DNA from: Macrosoma leucophasiata
Taxonomy: Eukaryota; Arthropoda; Insecta; Lepidoptera; Hedylidae
NCBI GenBank assembly: GCA_036365455.1
Contig: JAWQUS010000009.1
Span: 2,944,001-3,008,000, forward strand
Direction of reading: 5' to 3'
Length of the DNA: 64,000 bases
The first letter of the stretch is position 1. The number at the start of each line of letters is the position of its first letter. Under the pieces are notes generated by a model. That model was not told the origin of the DNA, searched no databases, and saw only the letters and a program-made list of their open reading frames with translations. Made by a program: the position numbers and the translations under genes. Below, piece by piece: positions 20,310-30,848 of this stretch.

Positions 20310-20390
20310 TCATTTAACATCCATGTCACATCCATGTGAGCTGCATGCTTGTTTGCTACCTTCCGTATAAAAAACTAAGGCAGATAACAG
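20310..20390 (+). repeat. Repeat Z, 3' fragment
   Basis: GTAGTCATCATTTAACATCC, then CTGCATGCTTGTTTGCTACC, a degraded 3' end of the 285-bp repeat described at 61438-61722. Confidence 0.6.
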
Positions 20391-22526
20391 TACTCTTATG
20401 CTCACTAGATTACATATTTTTGTAGTCATTTCTATAATCAAATCCATTGCTTTATATTTTCGTGCCGATACCTTAAGCAAGCAACGAAAAAAGGTTACAT
20501 GAGTGGTTAAGGCGTTCTAATGATGCGGATTTTTTTAGGTTTCGTATATTTGTTATATTCCGTATACTTGTTGTTGGGACATTTTTAGATTCGCCATGCC
20601 ATTCCGTCTGTCCGCCCGTTCGTCTGTTCGTGCGTCCGAAGCCTCTTAGGGAATAGGTAGGTACACAGACTTCACTATAACTTTACTTTGACTTGGAGTT
20701 GATGTTTTGACGGTTATTTATGTTCACAGGCGTATCAAAACTTTTACTCTACGAAACGAAGCACATCATTACTAAGTAAAGAATAAGAAAAGTGAAAAAG
20801 AAAAGATTAAAATCAATTGTTTAAAAAATTGCAAGTCGTAATACCTCCTCACTTCCGACTTACTGCGCTGAATGTGAATTGTGGAGGTACCTACTTACTT
20901 ACCTACTTTTGGAAGACACACGGATTTCAATTTTTTGATTTATTTTTAATAACATTCGTGTTTATCTTTTGATTAAATAGATAGGTATTTGATCGTCATT
21001 CTACCTAAAGATACAACGCATTTAATTTTCACGAACATCTACAAAAAATATTATTCACACAAAATAATCTCAATTACCATACACACCACTTATTTGTACA
21101 ACTTTATGATTTTTATTGCTCGTATAAAAGCGATCGTTCCGTTTATGATTTTCATGAGATTACCGAGTACGGAGCAGCGTGCGTGATATTACTTACGTAC
21201 CTCGTTACGAAGCGAAAACCTTTCAAGTAATTCCCTTTACGTCCTCGCGCCTACAGCCTTTGTACAATCGACGCGTGAAGTGTCGTGGTACTAAAACTTA
21301 TCTTGTTTATCCATATTATTATCAACGTTCATGTTTTAATACATACTCGTAATAATATGATACCTAGTTGTTTTTCACTAGTCTATGAAACATGAGGGTC
21401 GGAGTATGTTAAAAAGTGCTCAATCAAGGAAAATAAAAGCAAAACGTAATTGCCTGATATCTCCATCGCACAGCTGAAATCACTGGATAGAGTTGGGTTG
21501 AGTCGGGATTTAGTATGTAGAGAACTGTCCTGATTAAAGCAAATCGAGTTACAGGAATGATAGCAAAACAAGGTTTGCGGTTATCCTGCTAGATAAATAT
21601 CATAGTTTCAGCCGAAAGATATTCACTGTTGGATAAAAACCTCCCCCAAGGATTCCCACTATGAATGATCTTAGGCCACCTTTATCCAGCGATTGAACGC
21701 GACCTTTACCAAGTTAGTTTTTTGACTTATCATAAACGGTTCTCATAATCAAAACAGTTTAATTATGGGATAATTAAAGTGGACTAACATTTATCTGAAC
21801 TGAACGCGTCGAACGAGTTGTACGAAATGAAGTTTGGAATTCTGTTTATGGAATCTTAAGGAACCTCGCGTACTTGCCTGCGCCAAATCGTCCGTAAACT
21901 GTCAGAATATCAGAAATTCTAGACTAATTCAGATGACGCCATCAGATTAATTATCAGTTGAGTACGACAGAGTAATGCGCAAGTTATACTTCTTCATTGT
22001 TTTAATTGAATTTGTACATAATTACAAATAGCTGTACAATCCATCAAAATCAACAAAGATCAATCACACAAACACACGTAATGACAGTGCGACAGGCGTA
22101 AAGGAAATGGAAACGATTTCTTCGGTGAAGCTTTTGGCGTAGCCTACTTACTCCTTCGATGCGAATATAAAATCTGCGTTCACCATTAGAAGGTTTATAA
22201 TTAAGTATTAGTCAGTTTGTCTGAAACCCTCAATAAATATCTAATTGGTATGTGAATGTATGCATGTTCACGCCAAGTCCCTTACTGAGTAGGTAGTAAG
22301 TGTGAATTAATTCAGCGTATGTATTGTGGACCTACATTCAATTAATATATCTCTTACATTCTTCATTATTGGAATGTCAGGCTTTAAATATCAGCATAAT
22401 AATATCACTTATTTATTTGCTTCCGTCATTCTAGATGCCTGCTCAATTCTGTAAGTACAGTAGACCATGATTATTAAAAGAAATGAAATTGTTCCTCTAC
22501 TTCGGGGTATATTAAGGTTGCATATC
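20391..22526. other. No gene seen; scattered repeat relics
   Basis: At about 20590-20640 a CCGTCTGTCCGCCCGTTCGT stretch resembles the reverse of the ACGG-rich region at 63920-63985. At 21635-21715 is an RTE-like relic. The rest is unique AT-rich DNA. Confidence 0.45.
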
Positions 22527-22538
22527 ATTAATGTACAG

Positions 22539-22727
22539 CATGCTACTCACACACCTGCCGCATGGACAATCTAGGGTATAAGAGTGGGATGACCATTAAT
22601 TGCCACCTTAATTGTGACGTGTGTAGGCACAAGCGGGGGCAATTTCCAAGTGTTTAGATACACCCGATATAGCCACGACCGTCATGCACCCTAGATTGTC
22701 CCTGCAGCAGGTGTGTGAGTAGCTAGC
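22539..22727. mobile_element. MITE B with 35-bp terminal inverted repeats and 11-bp target duplication
   Basis: CTACTCACACACCTGC...GACAATCTAGGGT at the left and ACCCTAGATTGTC...GCAGGTGTGTGAGTAG at the right are near-perfect inverted repeats. Both sides are flanked by TTAATGTACAG (22528-22538 and 22728-22738). No coding frame. The long duplication fits an 8-bp-duplicating superfamily such as hAT with chance extension; that is inference. Confidence 0.85.
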
Positions 22728-23084
22728 TTAATGTACAGACTTATGCAATATTAGGTAGGTTTATATGTTGTTTCACTGACAACTAAATAACGTTTCAATC
22801 AAATACGCGCTGATTTCATATTAATTAATTCAGCGTATGTATTAGGTAAGTATGAATAATTAATAATCAACTTCATGTCAGTCAAATCTGCTCACACTTT
22901 TGGTTTTGACTGTACTATCACTCGTAACATTTGAAATTCATATTGGCTTAATTAAAAGGAGTTTGCTGGGTGATTAAAATAACGTCAGATCAAGGAGGTA
23001 TATTTATTTAATTAGGGATCTTATAGCATTTAGCTTAGCTTAGCTAAATATTTACACATATTTAATTTTGTATCATTTGACTGG

Positions 23085-23204
23085 TGGAAGAGTTTCAGTG
23101 TTAGAGCTCAAGAGCATAGGGACCACCTTCTTTTATATATCTGCCGTCAAATGGTAATGTTCAGCTCAGTACTATCATTTTCTGTTCGATGGTAACGTAT
23201 GACA
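23085..23204 (+). repeat. Repeat Z, 5' fragment
   Basis: It begins CTGGTGGAAGAG and contains GTCAAATGGTAATGTTCAG, matching the 5' part of repeat Z (46112-46391). It ends where the next repeat starts. Confidence 0.6.
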
Positions 23205-23425
23205 ACCCTTGATACGTCCCACTACTGGGCACGAGTCTCTCCCCTTCTTGGGAGGAGGTCTGGACCTTACTCCACCTCGCTGCTCTAATGCGGATTGGTG
23301 GAGCCAAGGGTTAGTGGCCAACCCGCTGTCGGATGTTTTCAAACCGCCCTTAAGGCCTCCGACAAGATTTTCCGGTTGCTATCGACAGATCGACAGAGAA
23401 CGTGCCTCCGAAGCACGGAAAAACG
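23205..23425 (+). repeat. LINE 3'-end-like repeat (ACGTCCCACT family), copy 1
   Basis: CGTCCCACTACTGGGC, CTCCACCTCGCTGCT, AATGCGGATTGG, GTTAGTGGCCAACCCGCTGT and CAAACCGCCC match the second copy at 27045-27260. Such modules are common as 3' ends of lepidopteran RTE-like LINEs. Confidence 0.6.
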
Positions 23426-23577
23426 GTAACAAACATGACAGAGGCAAAACACTAAGGTCTCAGGGGTGGCAATGCATCTACATTTTGTTTTTATGTAGAT
23501 CTCCTAAATTTTCCGAAAAATATAACAAACACAATAGCACTTGTCTTTCAACCCGTGGAGAGAAGCCAGCGTAGCAG

Positions 23578-23625
23578 TTATGAAGTGACCTGCTACTACT
23601 AGATTACTGAGGCGGTAAATATGCA
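23578..23625 (-). repeat. SINE family 1 head relic
   Basis: GTGACCTGCTACTACTAGAT and TACTGAGGCGG match the reversed tRNA-like head of family 1. Confidence 0.45.
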
Positions 23626-23781
23626 TGTATAGTAAGTGACAACTGTAGTAATATACTTAGCTCTCAACGTTTTTCCTTAAAGATGAAGTGGCAATACTAC
23701 GACACATTATTGCTTGTCTGTCGATCTACGATATTAAGTGTTCAACGCTATCGTGTTATGAACGCCTAAGTTCTACTTTTA

Positions 23782-24045
23782 TAGCTCCGTAGCTCGAAGC
23801 TCATAGCCCGTAGCCCCGACCCTGTAGCTTGTAGTTCCGATACCTGAAGCACGAAGCCCCGGTACCCATAACCCATAGCTCCAATAGCTGTTGCTCGTAC
23901 CTTTCAGCCCCTAATTCAGGGTCCTGTAGCTTGTATCTCCAATACATATAGCTCGTATCCCCGATACCTGTGGCTCGTAGCCTCGATACCTGTAGCACGT
24001 AGCCCCGAACCTGTAGCTCCTAAACCTGAAGTTTATAGCTCCAAA
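23782..24045. repeat. Minisatellite, unit about 21-22 bp
   Basis: About 12 degenerate units follow the pattern TAGCTCGTAGCCCCGATACC, interrupted by small indels. Regular spacing is clearest at 23940-24030. No coding function is evident even though an open frame crosses it. Confidence 0.8.
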
Positions 24046-24549
24046 GCTCAACGTTATTGGTGCCGGTGTGGGCGACAATGCTCTCGTGATGACATGGCGC
24101 TTAAAAAATATATAACTGAAAATACATGGGTGCATAAAATATGTACCATTTTGGATAAATACGGGGGTGATAAATTAATTGCATGAGAAAAAGTCTACTT
24201 CTCTTCTACATATTTTAAGGTTCATTTTACTAACATTATAATTTAGAACACTTTGCCAGTCTTAACTGAAGATCTAAACCATATAGACTTTACTTAGTTA
24301 CGTGCGCTATGATTTTGTATGTAAATGCGAAAATTGCTGCTATTAACGCCATTACCAAAATTTGCCGTCCTAACTTACAGGTGCTGTGCACATTAGTGGT
24401 ACATATACGAGTACTTGATTTAAGTACGTACATGTGTGCGTTTTATGTGATGAAAGAAAGAAAATAATCGGTTAAGAGGCTAACATGCCCTAAATTGTGC
24501 AAATCGCCTATTTTTAATCCTGTATGCTGAAAAACTTAACTTATTTCCT

Positions 24550-25200
24550 TTAGAAAACTGACGCGTCGTGATTCGTCGCGCGCGCTGGCGCGCGGCGCGG
24601 TATAGGCTTCGAGGCACGTGCTCCTTTTCCTCGGCATCTTCTGCTCCCATAGTAATGGGAGCGGCGTCTTGTCTGGGTGGCGCAGTGGTAAGCGCCGCGT
24701 CGCCGATTAGGGCGCAGCGACGGAGTAGCCGCCTCACAAGTGTGGTGGTGCCGTGATGACAGCGGTGCCGCGGCGGTTGGTATTGTGGCGGCGGGGGTGT
24801 CGTCACGGCGCGAAGTGGCGTCGCTGCGGCGGCTTCCGTCGCCCAGCGTCGAGTTTTGGGAAGCCAACGGGGGCGAGCATCCACCACTCCAGTGGCAACG
24901 CCCGCAGATATTGCGCGGTCGTAGCCCGGACCGTAGTCGGACCCGCGACCGCATCCCCGATGAAAGCCCCCACGTCCGGGAATCGAACCCGGGTCGGGCA
25001 GGTTACGTGACATCGTCACTAGCTCTCGAGCTCTGCATCTAATGGCGAGCCCGGCCGAGCTTGGCTCACTAACGTATCGGATCACGATTCGGAATCGGGG
25101 CTCGGACATACGTCGGCGTCTCGGGGTGTCCGGGTTGATACCACGGAGAGGATTTCGCGCGGGAGTGCCCTCCCGTCAGGCGGCCTGACGCAGCTAAGTA
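24550..25200. other. GC-rich island with tRNA-like modules, 209-codon open frame on minus
   Basis: This 650-bp island is far more GC- and CpG-rich than its flanks. On minus it has a B-box-like GGGTTCGATTCCCGG (about 24975-24989) as in a tRNA or SINE, and on plus an A-box-like TGGCGCAGTGGTAAGCG at 24677-24693. A 209-codon frame (25109-24480) crosses it but its Arg/Ala/Pro-rich translation has no recognisable domain. It is probably an unfamiliar SINE-like or composite repeat; a CpG promoter is an alternative. Confidence 0.4.
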
Positions 25201-25646
25201 GGCGAGTAATATTTCACCAATTTATAAAATGCACTTGGAGAAACAGATTCTCGCTCACTTTGCGTGTAGCCCGATACGCTTTGCCAATTTGTATTGAGAG
25301 TGAGCAAATATAAGTGTTTTTGAGAAACGTTTTCAATGGCATAATCTTAAACATTTTTGCATTATAATTTATACATACGTAGGGATAATTTACTAAATTA
25401 TTTTGATGCAAACAATAAGTTCATGTAAGTTATAACAGTGCAGTTCACGTACATGGAAGCTGTGACGAATCTAGATTCTTTGTTGTAGGTGAAGATCCTA
25501 ACAAAGGACGTATCTTCAGAATTTTCACTCCACAGGGACATTTCTCTATCTTGACACATCGGAATGTTTGATTTACATTGAGTTTACATTTCCAATTTAT
25601 TTTAGAGAGCATTCGATTTTGTCTTTAGTATTTTATTATTAATATA

Positions 25647-25813
25647 CTAGTGGCTCGCCCGGCTTCGCTTCGGGGCAATTAATGTAATATCACTCAATGA
25701 CGACGCTGCTTTCTAATAGTGAAATAAATTTCGGTCCAATAGTTTTTGTAGAAAAACGTTACAAACATTCATACAAAAACACAAATGTTTCCTCTTTATA
25801 ATATTAGTATAGA
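25647..25813 (-). mobile_element. Non-autonomous Helitron, complete (167 bp)
   Basis: On minus it starts TCTATACTAATAT and ends with a GC-rich segment (CCGAAGCGAAGCCGGGCGAG) then CTAG, inserted between host A and T. The 5'-TC, 3'-CTRR and A/T target are Helitron hallmarks. The interior is clearly related to 28926-29108. Confidence 0.75.
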
Positions 25814-25825
25814 TTATTCTTAACT

Positions 25826-26155
25826 GCCTCGGTAGTCTTGTAGTAGCAGGTCACTACTACTACGCTGAGGTCCTGGGTTCGATGCCCGGGTAGGGATCAG
25901 AGTTTTTAGTTTATAATATATCATAGTTTATCAGAGTTAATGGTGTAAAGTCCTTTATCTCTAGTTCTATTGGGATTTTTCCATTCCATTTTCTGGAAAT
26001 TTCCCAGTACCTCGAATTTTGGTATTGTGGAGTCTCGCCATCTGTTACATGGGCCAAAAGCCTAACCAGCGAATCGTGGGTGTTTGCGTTTATGTTTGAA
26101 TGCATGCATTTACCTCTGCCTACCCCTTCGGGGATTACAGGCGTGAAGTTACGTT
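25826..26155 (+). repeat. tRNA-derived SINE family 1, full length
   Basis: The head GCCTCGGTAGTCTTGTAGTA and B box GGTTCGATGCC (about 25877) are followed by a body with CCTTTATCTCTAGTTC and GGTGTTTGCGTTTATG, ending ACCCCTTCGGGGATTACAGG, CGTGAAGTTACG. Transcription from the internal pol III promoter is expected for this class. Confidence 0.85.
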
Positions 26156-26451
26156 TAGATTATGTTTAGTTAAGAACACTTTACTATTTTAGAACTGTTC
26201 ACTCAAAGTCACATAGAAAACGAATATGTTAAGTGTATATTTTTGAAATACGAGCAATTCTAAGTACATTCTTTATTTGGCCCAATAATAACGGAAGAAA
26301 ATATCAAAAGGAGACTTGTTCAAAGGATCTGCAATAACAATAATATACAAAACGTAACGTCTCATAACTTTTGATTGTTCATTTATTTGTTTTTTATTGA
26401 GTTTTGATCGTGGAATATAGGAGTGAGGTAACATTTTTTATTAAGCAGCCA

Positions 26452-26720
26452 AGTGCAAGTCGGACTGGCGTTGGCAGGTTTCTGTAAAATCTCAGAAACT
26501 TTCTATGTTACTATAAACACTATAGACTTCTTATAGGTTTCCCTGTCACTATTAGGATACCTAAGCATGTTCTGGATATTTTTCAAAATTTTAAGCTCTG
26601 TAGTTTCGGAGATAAAAAGTGGCCAATTTTGTCTGTTTTCTGGAAAAGCTACAGAACGATTTACTTTAAATTATAAAAAAATAGATCCTTAAGGCCTGTC
26701 GCTCGATATATCAGACAATA
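26452..26720 (+). repeat. Repeat Y (GCCAAGTGCAAGTCGGACT family), degraded
   Basis: It begins GCCAAGTGCAAGTCGGACTG, the signature of a dispersed repeat seen better at 40848-41090 and 33325-33480. The remainder is diverged. Confidence 0.5.
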
Positions 26721-26839
26721 CAGTTAAAAAAATATTTTGTAATCTCCAATTTATCCTCCAAAAATGGATCCTATATTGGAAATTCACTTATTCTTGTTAA
26801 AGTTGCACGTTAAATTTTTACTTATCAGTCGAGTATAAT

Positions 26840-27033
26840 AATGGCAAGCCATTATACGTCGTAATGAAGATGTAAGAAAGAGACTTTGTGTGAATGATAG
26901 TATCGGTGTAAAAATGAAAAAAGGCATGCTCCGATGGTTCGGGCATATAGAAAGAATGTCGAATGAGCGAATGACTAAACAGATATACAATGCGAATGTG
27001 GATGGTTGCAGAGGCCCAGGAAGACCAAGGCTG
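26840..27033 (+). pseudogene. RTE-type LINE reverse transcriptase C-terminus, copy 1
   Basis: It encodes DSIGVKMKKGMLRWFGHIER and MSNERMTKQIYNANVDG then RGPGRPRLTYH. The RWFGH-ER, KQIY and GRGRPRLTY pattern is characteristic of the C-terminal end of RTE-clade LINE proteins. It is 5'-truncated upstream and interrupted at about 27039 by another LINE-like 3' module. Confidence 0.8.
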
Positions 27034-27038
27034 ACCTA

Positions 27039-27350
27039 CCATACATTATACGTCCCACTGCTGGGCGCGAGTCTCTCCCCTTTTGGGGGGAGGCCTGGAG
27101 CCTTACTCCACCACGCTGCTCCAATGCGGGTCGGTGAAGATACGGGTTAGTGGCCAACTCGCTGTCGATTGTTTTCAAACCGCCCATAAGGTCTCCGACA
27201 AGGTTTAATGATTGCTATCTATCGATAAAGGCTCAACGTGCCCTCGGAAGCACGGAAACGCGCATTTTAATTTACCACTAGCGGTCACCCATCACACACC
27301 CGACCGCGCCCGTATCGTTTCGAGTAGATCGCTTACGATCTACACCAGAC
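27039..27350 (+). repeat. LINE 3'-end-like repeat (ACGTCCCACT family), copy 2
   Basis: It matches the copy at 23205-23425 (CGTCCCACTGCTGGGC, GGTTAGTGGCCAACTCGCTG, CAAACCGCCCATAAGG) and extends further, with ACTAGCGGTCACCCATC and CGACCGCGCCCGTATCG. Confidence 0.6.
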
Positions 27351-27875
27351 GCGGGCCATGCGCGCTTCTTTAATAATAAGACATCAGTTAAGTAAGAGAG
27401 AATCGGCTATGACAGACGGAGAGACAGACGTAAGAGTGATCTTAAAAGGGTTCCGTTTTTCGTTTCGAGAATAATCGTTTGTTCATGCAAAAAAACTATG
27501 TCATTATATCTCAAAACATGTTTAAGCAACCCAACGGAAAGGGTTCAAATATCGAAGGCAGTTCCGCAGATTGCAGGTTCGTACATTACTTGTTTAGGCT
27601 CAATATCATAATTTGTCGGTTCTCAACAGACGTAGTTACTGTATTCAGCGCTTGGGCAAATATTAATGGATATTATGATAGTTTGTGATTTAGGTTGTAA
27701 ATTGTTTAGTTAAAATATTAGCGGAGTTGCGGGTTGCTTGAATAATCCCTTTGATTTGTGAAGGTCCCTAAATTAAGTACCTTTTTGGAATCCGTGTCGA
27801 GTTTTTGATGTAGGTATCTAAGGTGAGAGGATTTCGTGGAAATTTATGCTGTTAAAATATCGCTTTGCAAAAAAA

Positions 27876-28064
27876 TCTATATTATAAAAATAAGTCGGGT
27901 TTTCCTTCCTGACGCTATAACTCCAGAACGCACCAACCGATTTCCACGGTTTTGCATTCGTTGGAAAGGTCTCGAGCTCCGTGAGGTTTATAGCAGAAAA
28001 AAAAATTAGGAAAAAATATTTATAAAACGACATCCACGCGGGCGAAGCCGTGGGCAACAGCTAG
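27876..28064 (+). mobile_element. Non-autonomous Helitron, complete (189 bp)
   Basis: It starts TCTATATTATAAAAATAAG after a host A and ends CGGGCGAAGCCGTGGGCAAC, AGCTAG before a host T. The interior includes CTATAACTCCAGAACGCACC and TTCGTTGGAAAGGTC. It meets the TC/CTAG/A-T rules. Confidence 0.8.
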
Positions 28065-28302
28065 TGTTTGTATAAAAATGTTACTGTGCATTTTGTTTTG
28101 GGAGTTTTACTGGTGGCAGAGTTCCATTGCCGGCCCGAGGGTAAAAACACCGCATTCATTTCTATCACTGATTCAAAATGACCTTAAACCCCAGGGGTAT
28201 TAAACGCATCTGCGTTTTAAACTATATTTTTTGAAAAGATGTCTCGACGCTACAGTATTAACAAATATCTACCAGTTATGTGAACTGCATGTTTGTTCGT
28301 AA

Positions 28303-28535
28303 TTTTTTTTATGTAATGAAAATGCTAAACAAGCCTGCAGTTCACATTGATGTTAAGTGATGACTGCAGCCTTTAGACACCTACACAAATAACCTGAGCG
28401 TTACCACTCCTGAGGCCTGAGGTGTTATGCCTCTGTGCCGGGAATTACAGGGCCGTCCATTACCACCTGACCGGAACACGATAGTGCGGAACACTACCAT
28501 TTAGCGGCAAGTATATTAGGTAATGCGGTGGTTCC
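28303..28535 (-). repeat. Repeat Z, minus copy of a head-to-head pair
   Basis: In reverse it shows CTTGTTTAGC..., TCACTTAACATCAATGTGAA and GGCATAACACCTCAGGCCTC. It faces the plus copy at 28560-28682. Confidence 0.75.
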
Positions 28536-28559
28536 CACACCCAAATTGTATAAACAATT

Positions 28560-28682
28560 ATTACACCTTACGCCTCAGGAGTGGGAACGCATCTGCATTT
28601 TGACATTGGTCTCTGTGTAAGTGTCTATAGGCTGCATCACTTAACATCAGCATGCTTGTTTGCCACTTCCATTACATAAAAA
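28560..28682 (+). repeat. Repeat Z, plus copy of a head-to-head pair (3' half)
   Basis: CGCCTCAGGAGTGGGAACG, TCATCACTTAAC-like sequence and GCCACTTCCATTACATAAAA, ending in the A-rich tail. Confidence 0.75.
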
Positions 28683-28925
28683 ATGTATACAGATAAAGAT
28701 GGAACCATCCCCAATGTTTGTAAGTTAATCGATATATAACACCCCGAATAAGCGAGAAACAGGTGCTGTCTGAATTGTTAGCGATACTGGATTTACAGGT
28801 CGAAACACCTGGGCTTGCCGTGAGATATACACTTACTATAGGCAAGTATAGTATTTCATTACCTTTCATATGGTAAATGGAACTGTTTATTTATTTATTG
28901 TAGTTGACTTTATATATTTATTACA

Positions 28926-29108
28926 CTAGCGACTCGCCCAGGCTTCGCACGGTGCAATTAATGTATAATATAGCCTATGTCACTCAGTATAGATGCAGCT
29001 TTCTAATGGTGAATTTCATTTTTGAAATTGGTCCTGTAGTTTTGTGTGAAAACGTTACAAGCATACATATAAAAATAGTTTTTTTCCTATTTATTATATT
29101 AGTATAGA
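28926..29108 (-). mobile_element. Non-autonomous Helitron, complete (183 bp)
   Basis: On minus it starts TCTATACTAATATAATAAAT after host A and ends with a GC-rich stem then CTAG before host T. It shares CAGCTTTCTAATGGTGAA-like sequence and AAAACGTTACAAGCAT with 25647-25813, so both belong to one family. Confidence 0.75.
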
Positions 29109-29194
29109 TCAGTCAAGCTACAATGAAATAAAAGGTTTCATATTTAGAAGTCGCACTCATAGGATTTTCATAATTGCTTTACATCTCCATTGAA

Positions 29195-29520
29195 TAATAC
29201 GTAATGAAGATGTAAGAAAGAGGCTTTGTGTGAATGATAGTATCGGTGTAAAAATGAAAAAAGGCGTGCTCCGATGGTTCGGGTATAAAGAAAGAATGTC
29301 GAATGAGCGAATGAATGACAGGAAGACCAAGACTGACCTACCATGACCAAATAGGTCGAGTTCTATCTGATGGTGGGGTCAAAAGTCTTAGGAATCGGTG
29401 TGCATGTATGAAGAGAATGATGAAGGTAGACGAGGCACGAGAGGTTTGTCAGGACCGGGATATCGGGCGCTCTACACTCTCTGCCTACCCCGTTAGGGAC
29501 CTGGCGTGAAGATACATATA
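29195..29520 (+). pseudogene. RTE-type LINE C-terminus and 3' end, copy 2
   Basis: It is nearly identical to 26868-26975 at its start, then has a deletion of about 50 bp (MNDRKTKTDLP in place of KQIY...GRPRL). It continues HDQIGRVLSDGGVKSLRNRC, MKRMMKVDEAREVCQDR and ends at the element tail CTCTGCCTACCCCGTTAGGG, ACCTGGCGTGAAGATAC. This tail resembles that of SINE family 1. Confidence 0.8.
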
Positions 29521-30848
29521 TCTCCATTTAACTATTCGATTCGACCTACGGTATTTTATTACTGACAGTATGATCTGATAGATCTGATGACCGGGATTTC
29601 GGGTACGGGGAACATGTAATTAAACGACTTACATCTTGAAACACAGATTTTTATGTATTACGAGTATGTATTATAAGCTCTCCGATATAATATTTAAAAA
29701 AAAAATATCTCTAATTATTAATTATTGATCTAGTTATAAGAAATTTAGACTGGAACGTCGAGTCGGACACATTAATTGATATCTACACCTTTGTCTTCTA
29801 CTTTCAGATAATACAGGCATAAGGTTATATTGTAGGTATATCTTATTTAATGGAGCAAAAACAGCTTCGTCATCGCTCGCGTTAATAATCTGTCCGACAC
29901 AACACAAACAAGTCTCTTTGTGTGTGTTTCCTTGCAAATCGTTTGGCAAGAAAGTATCATTAAGACTTCATAATAGATCCACAGTTCACCTGACGCCCAA
30001 CAAATTGTATACGAGCTAGTGAGGCGGATAACTGCATAATAGCTGGGTTATTTAGCAAGTTAAGGGTGCTTTTAGACGGCTTGCTGTCGATCTTGGGGGT
30101 TGGCTAAACATTAAAAATAATCACCATACTTGGGAAGGATTTCCATAGACTTTGGTGTCGAATAAGTAACAATTGCTTTAATGTCTAAGACGAAAGAGGA
30201 TTTAAAATGAAAACACCGACTGTTTAGATTTTTTGCTTACTGTATTTGCACAATTAAAACAATCAGTTAAACATACGGCATTATACGAGATCAAAAGATA
30301 CACAAATACTCGGCAATCAGAGATGTAATACAGAGCCACAATATTGCGTGACTTGTGTGCCGTATAACATCAGTGCTCATATCAAATAAGTGTGGGTTAG
30401 ATTGTGCGTGTGAGTCACGTTTTCTGTGAACACCTTGTGTTTTGTTCAAATAGTGATAATCTATCATTAATTTAGAGTACAAATAAATTGGTTACGGTCG
30501 GCGTCTATCTATTATATTTATACGAGTATAATCTATCTAATCTATATAATTCTTAAAGAATATTAATTTAAGAAAGTTAAAATTAGAAATATGATTCAAC
30601 AATTGAAGGGAGGCTGATACTTGCATGCAAAAAAAGGTCAAGACAATACAAATTATCCCAGTCTGTCTGAGACTAGGGAAGGTAGAAAATGTCTATAAAA
30701 TTTAAGGGTTCATTATAAAAATCGTTGAAAATTTAGTTGACTGCCAATAAAGATAAAAAAATATATTTAATTACTATTTTTCAATGAGCGGAATAACCGA
30801 AAATTAAAGAAAGAATTTGTGGAATGATTTTTATTATTTTATTACATA
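29521..30848. other. No gene seen
   Basis: AT-rich DNA; no repeat or coding motif recognised. Confidence 0.5.

Noticed and set aside
24480..25109. 209-codon minus-strand ORF as a host gene
   Set aside because: The translation is low-complexity Arg/Ala/Pro, it spans a reversed tRNA-like box, and no domain or splice signals support it.
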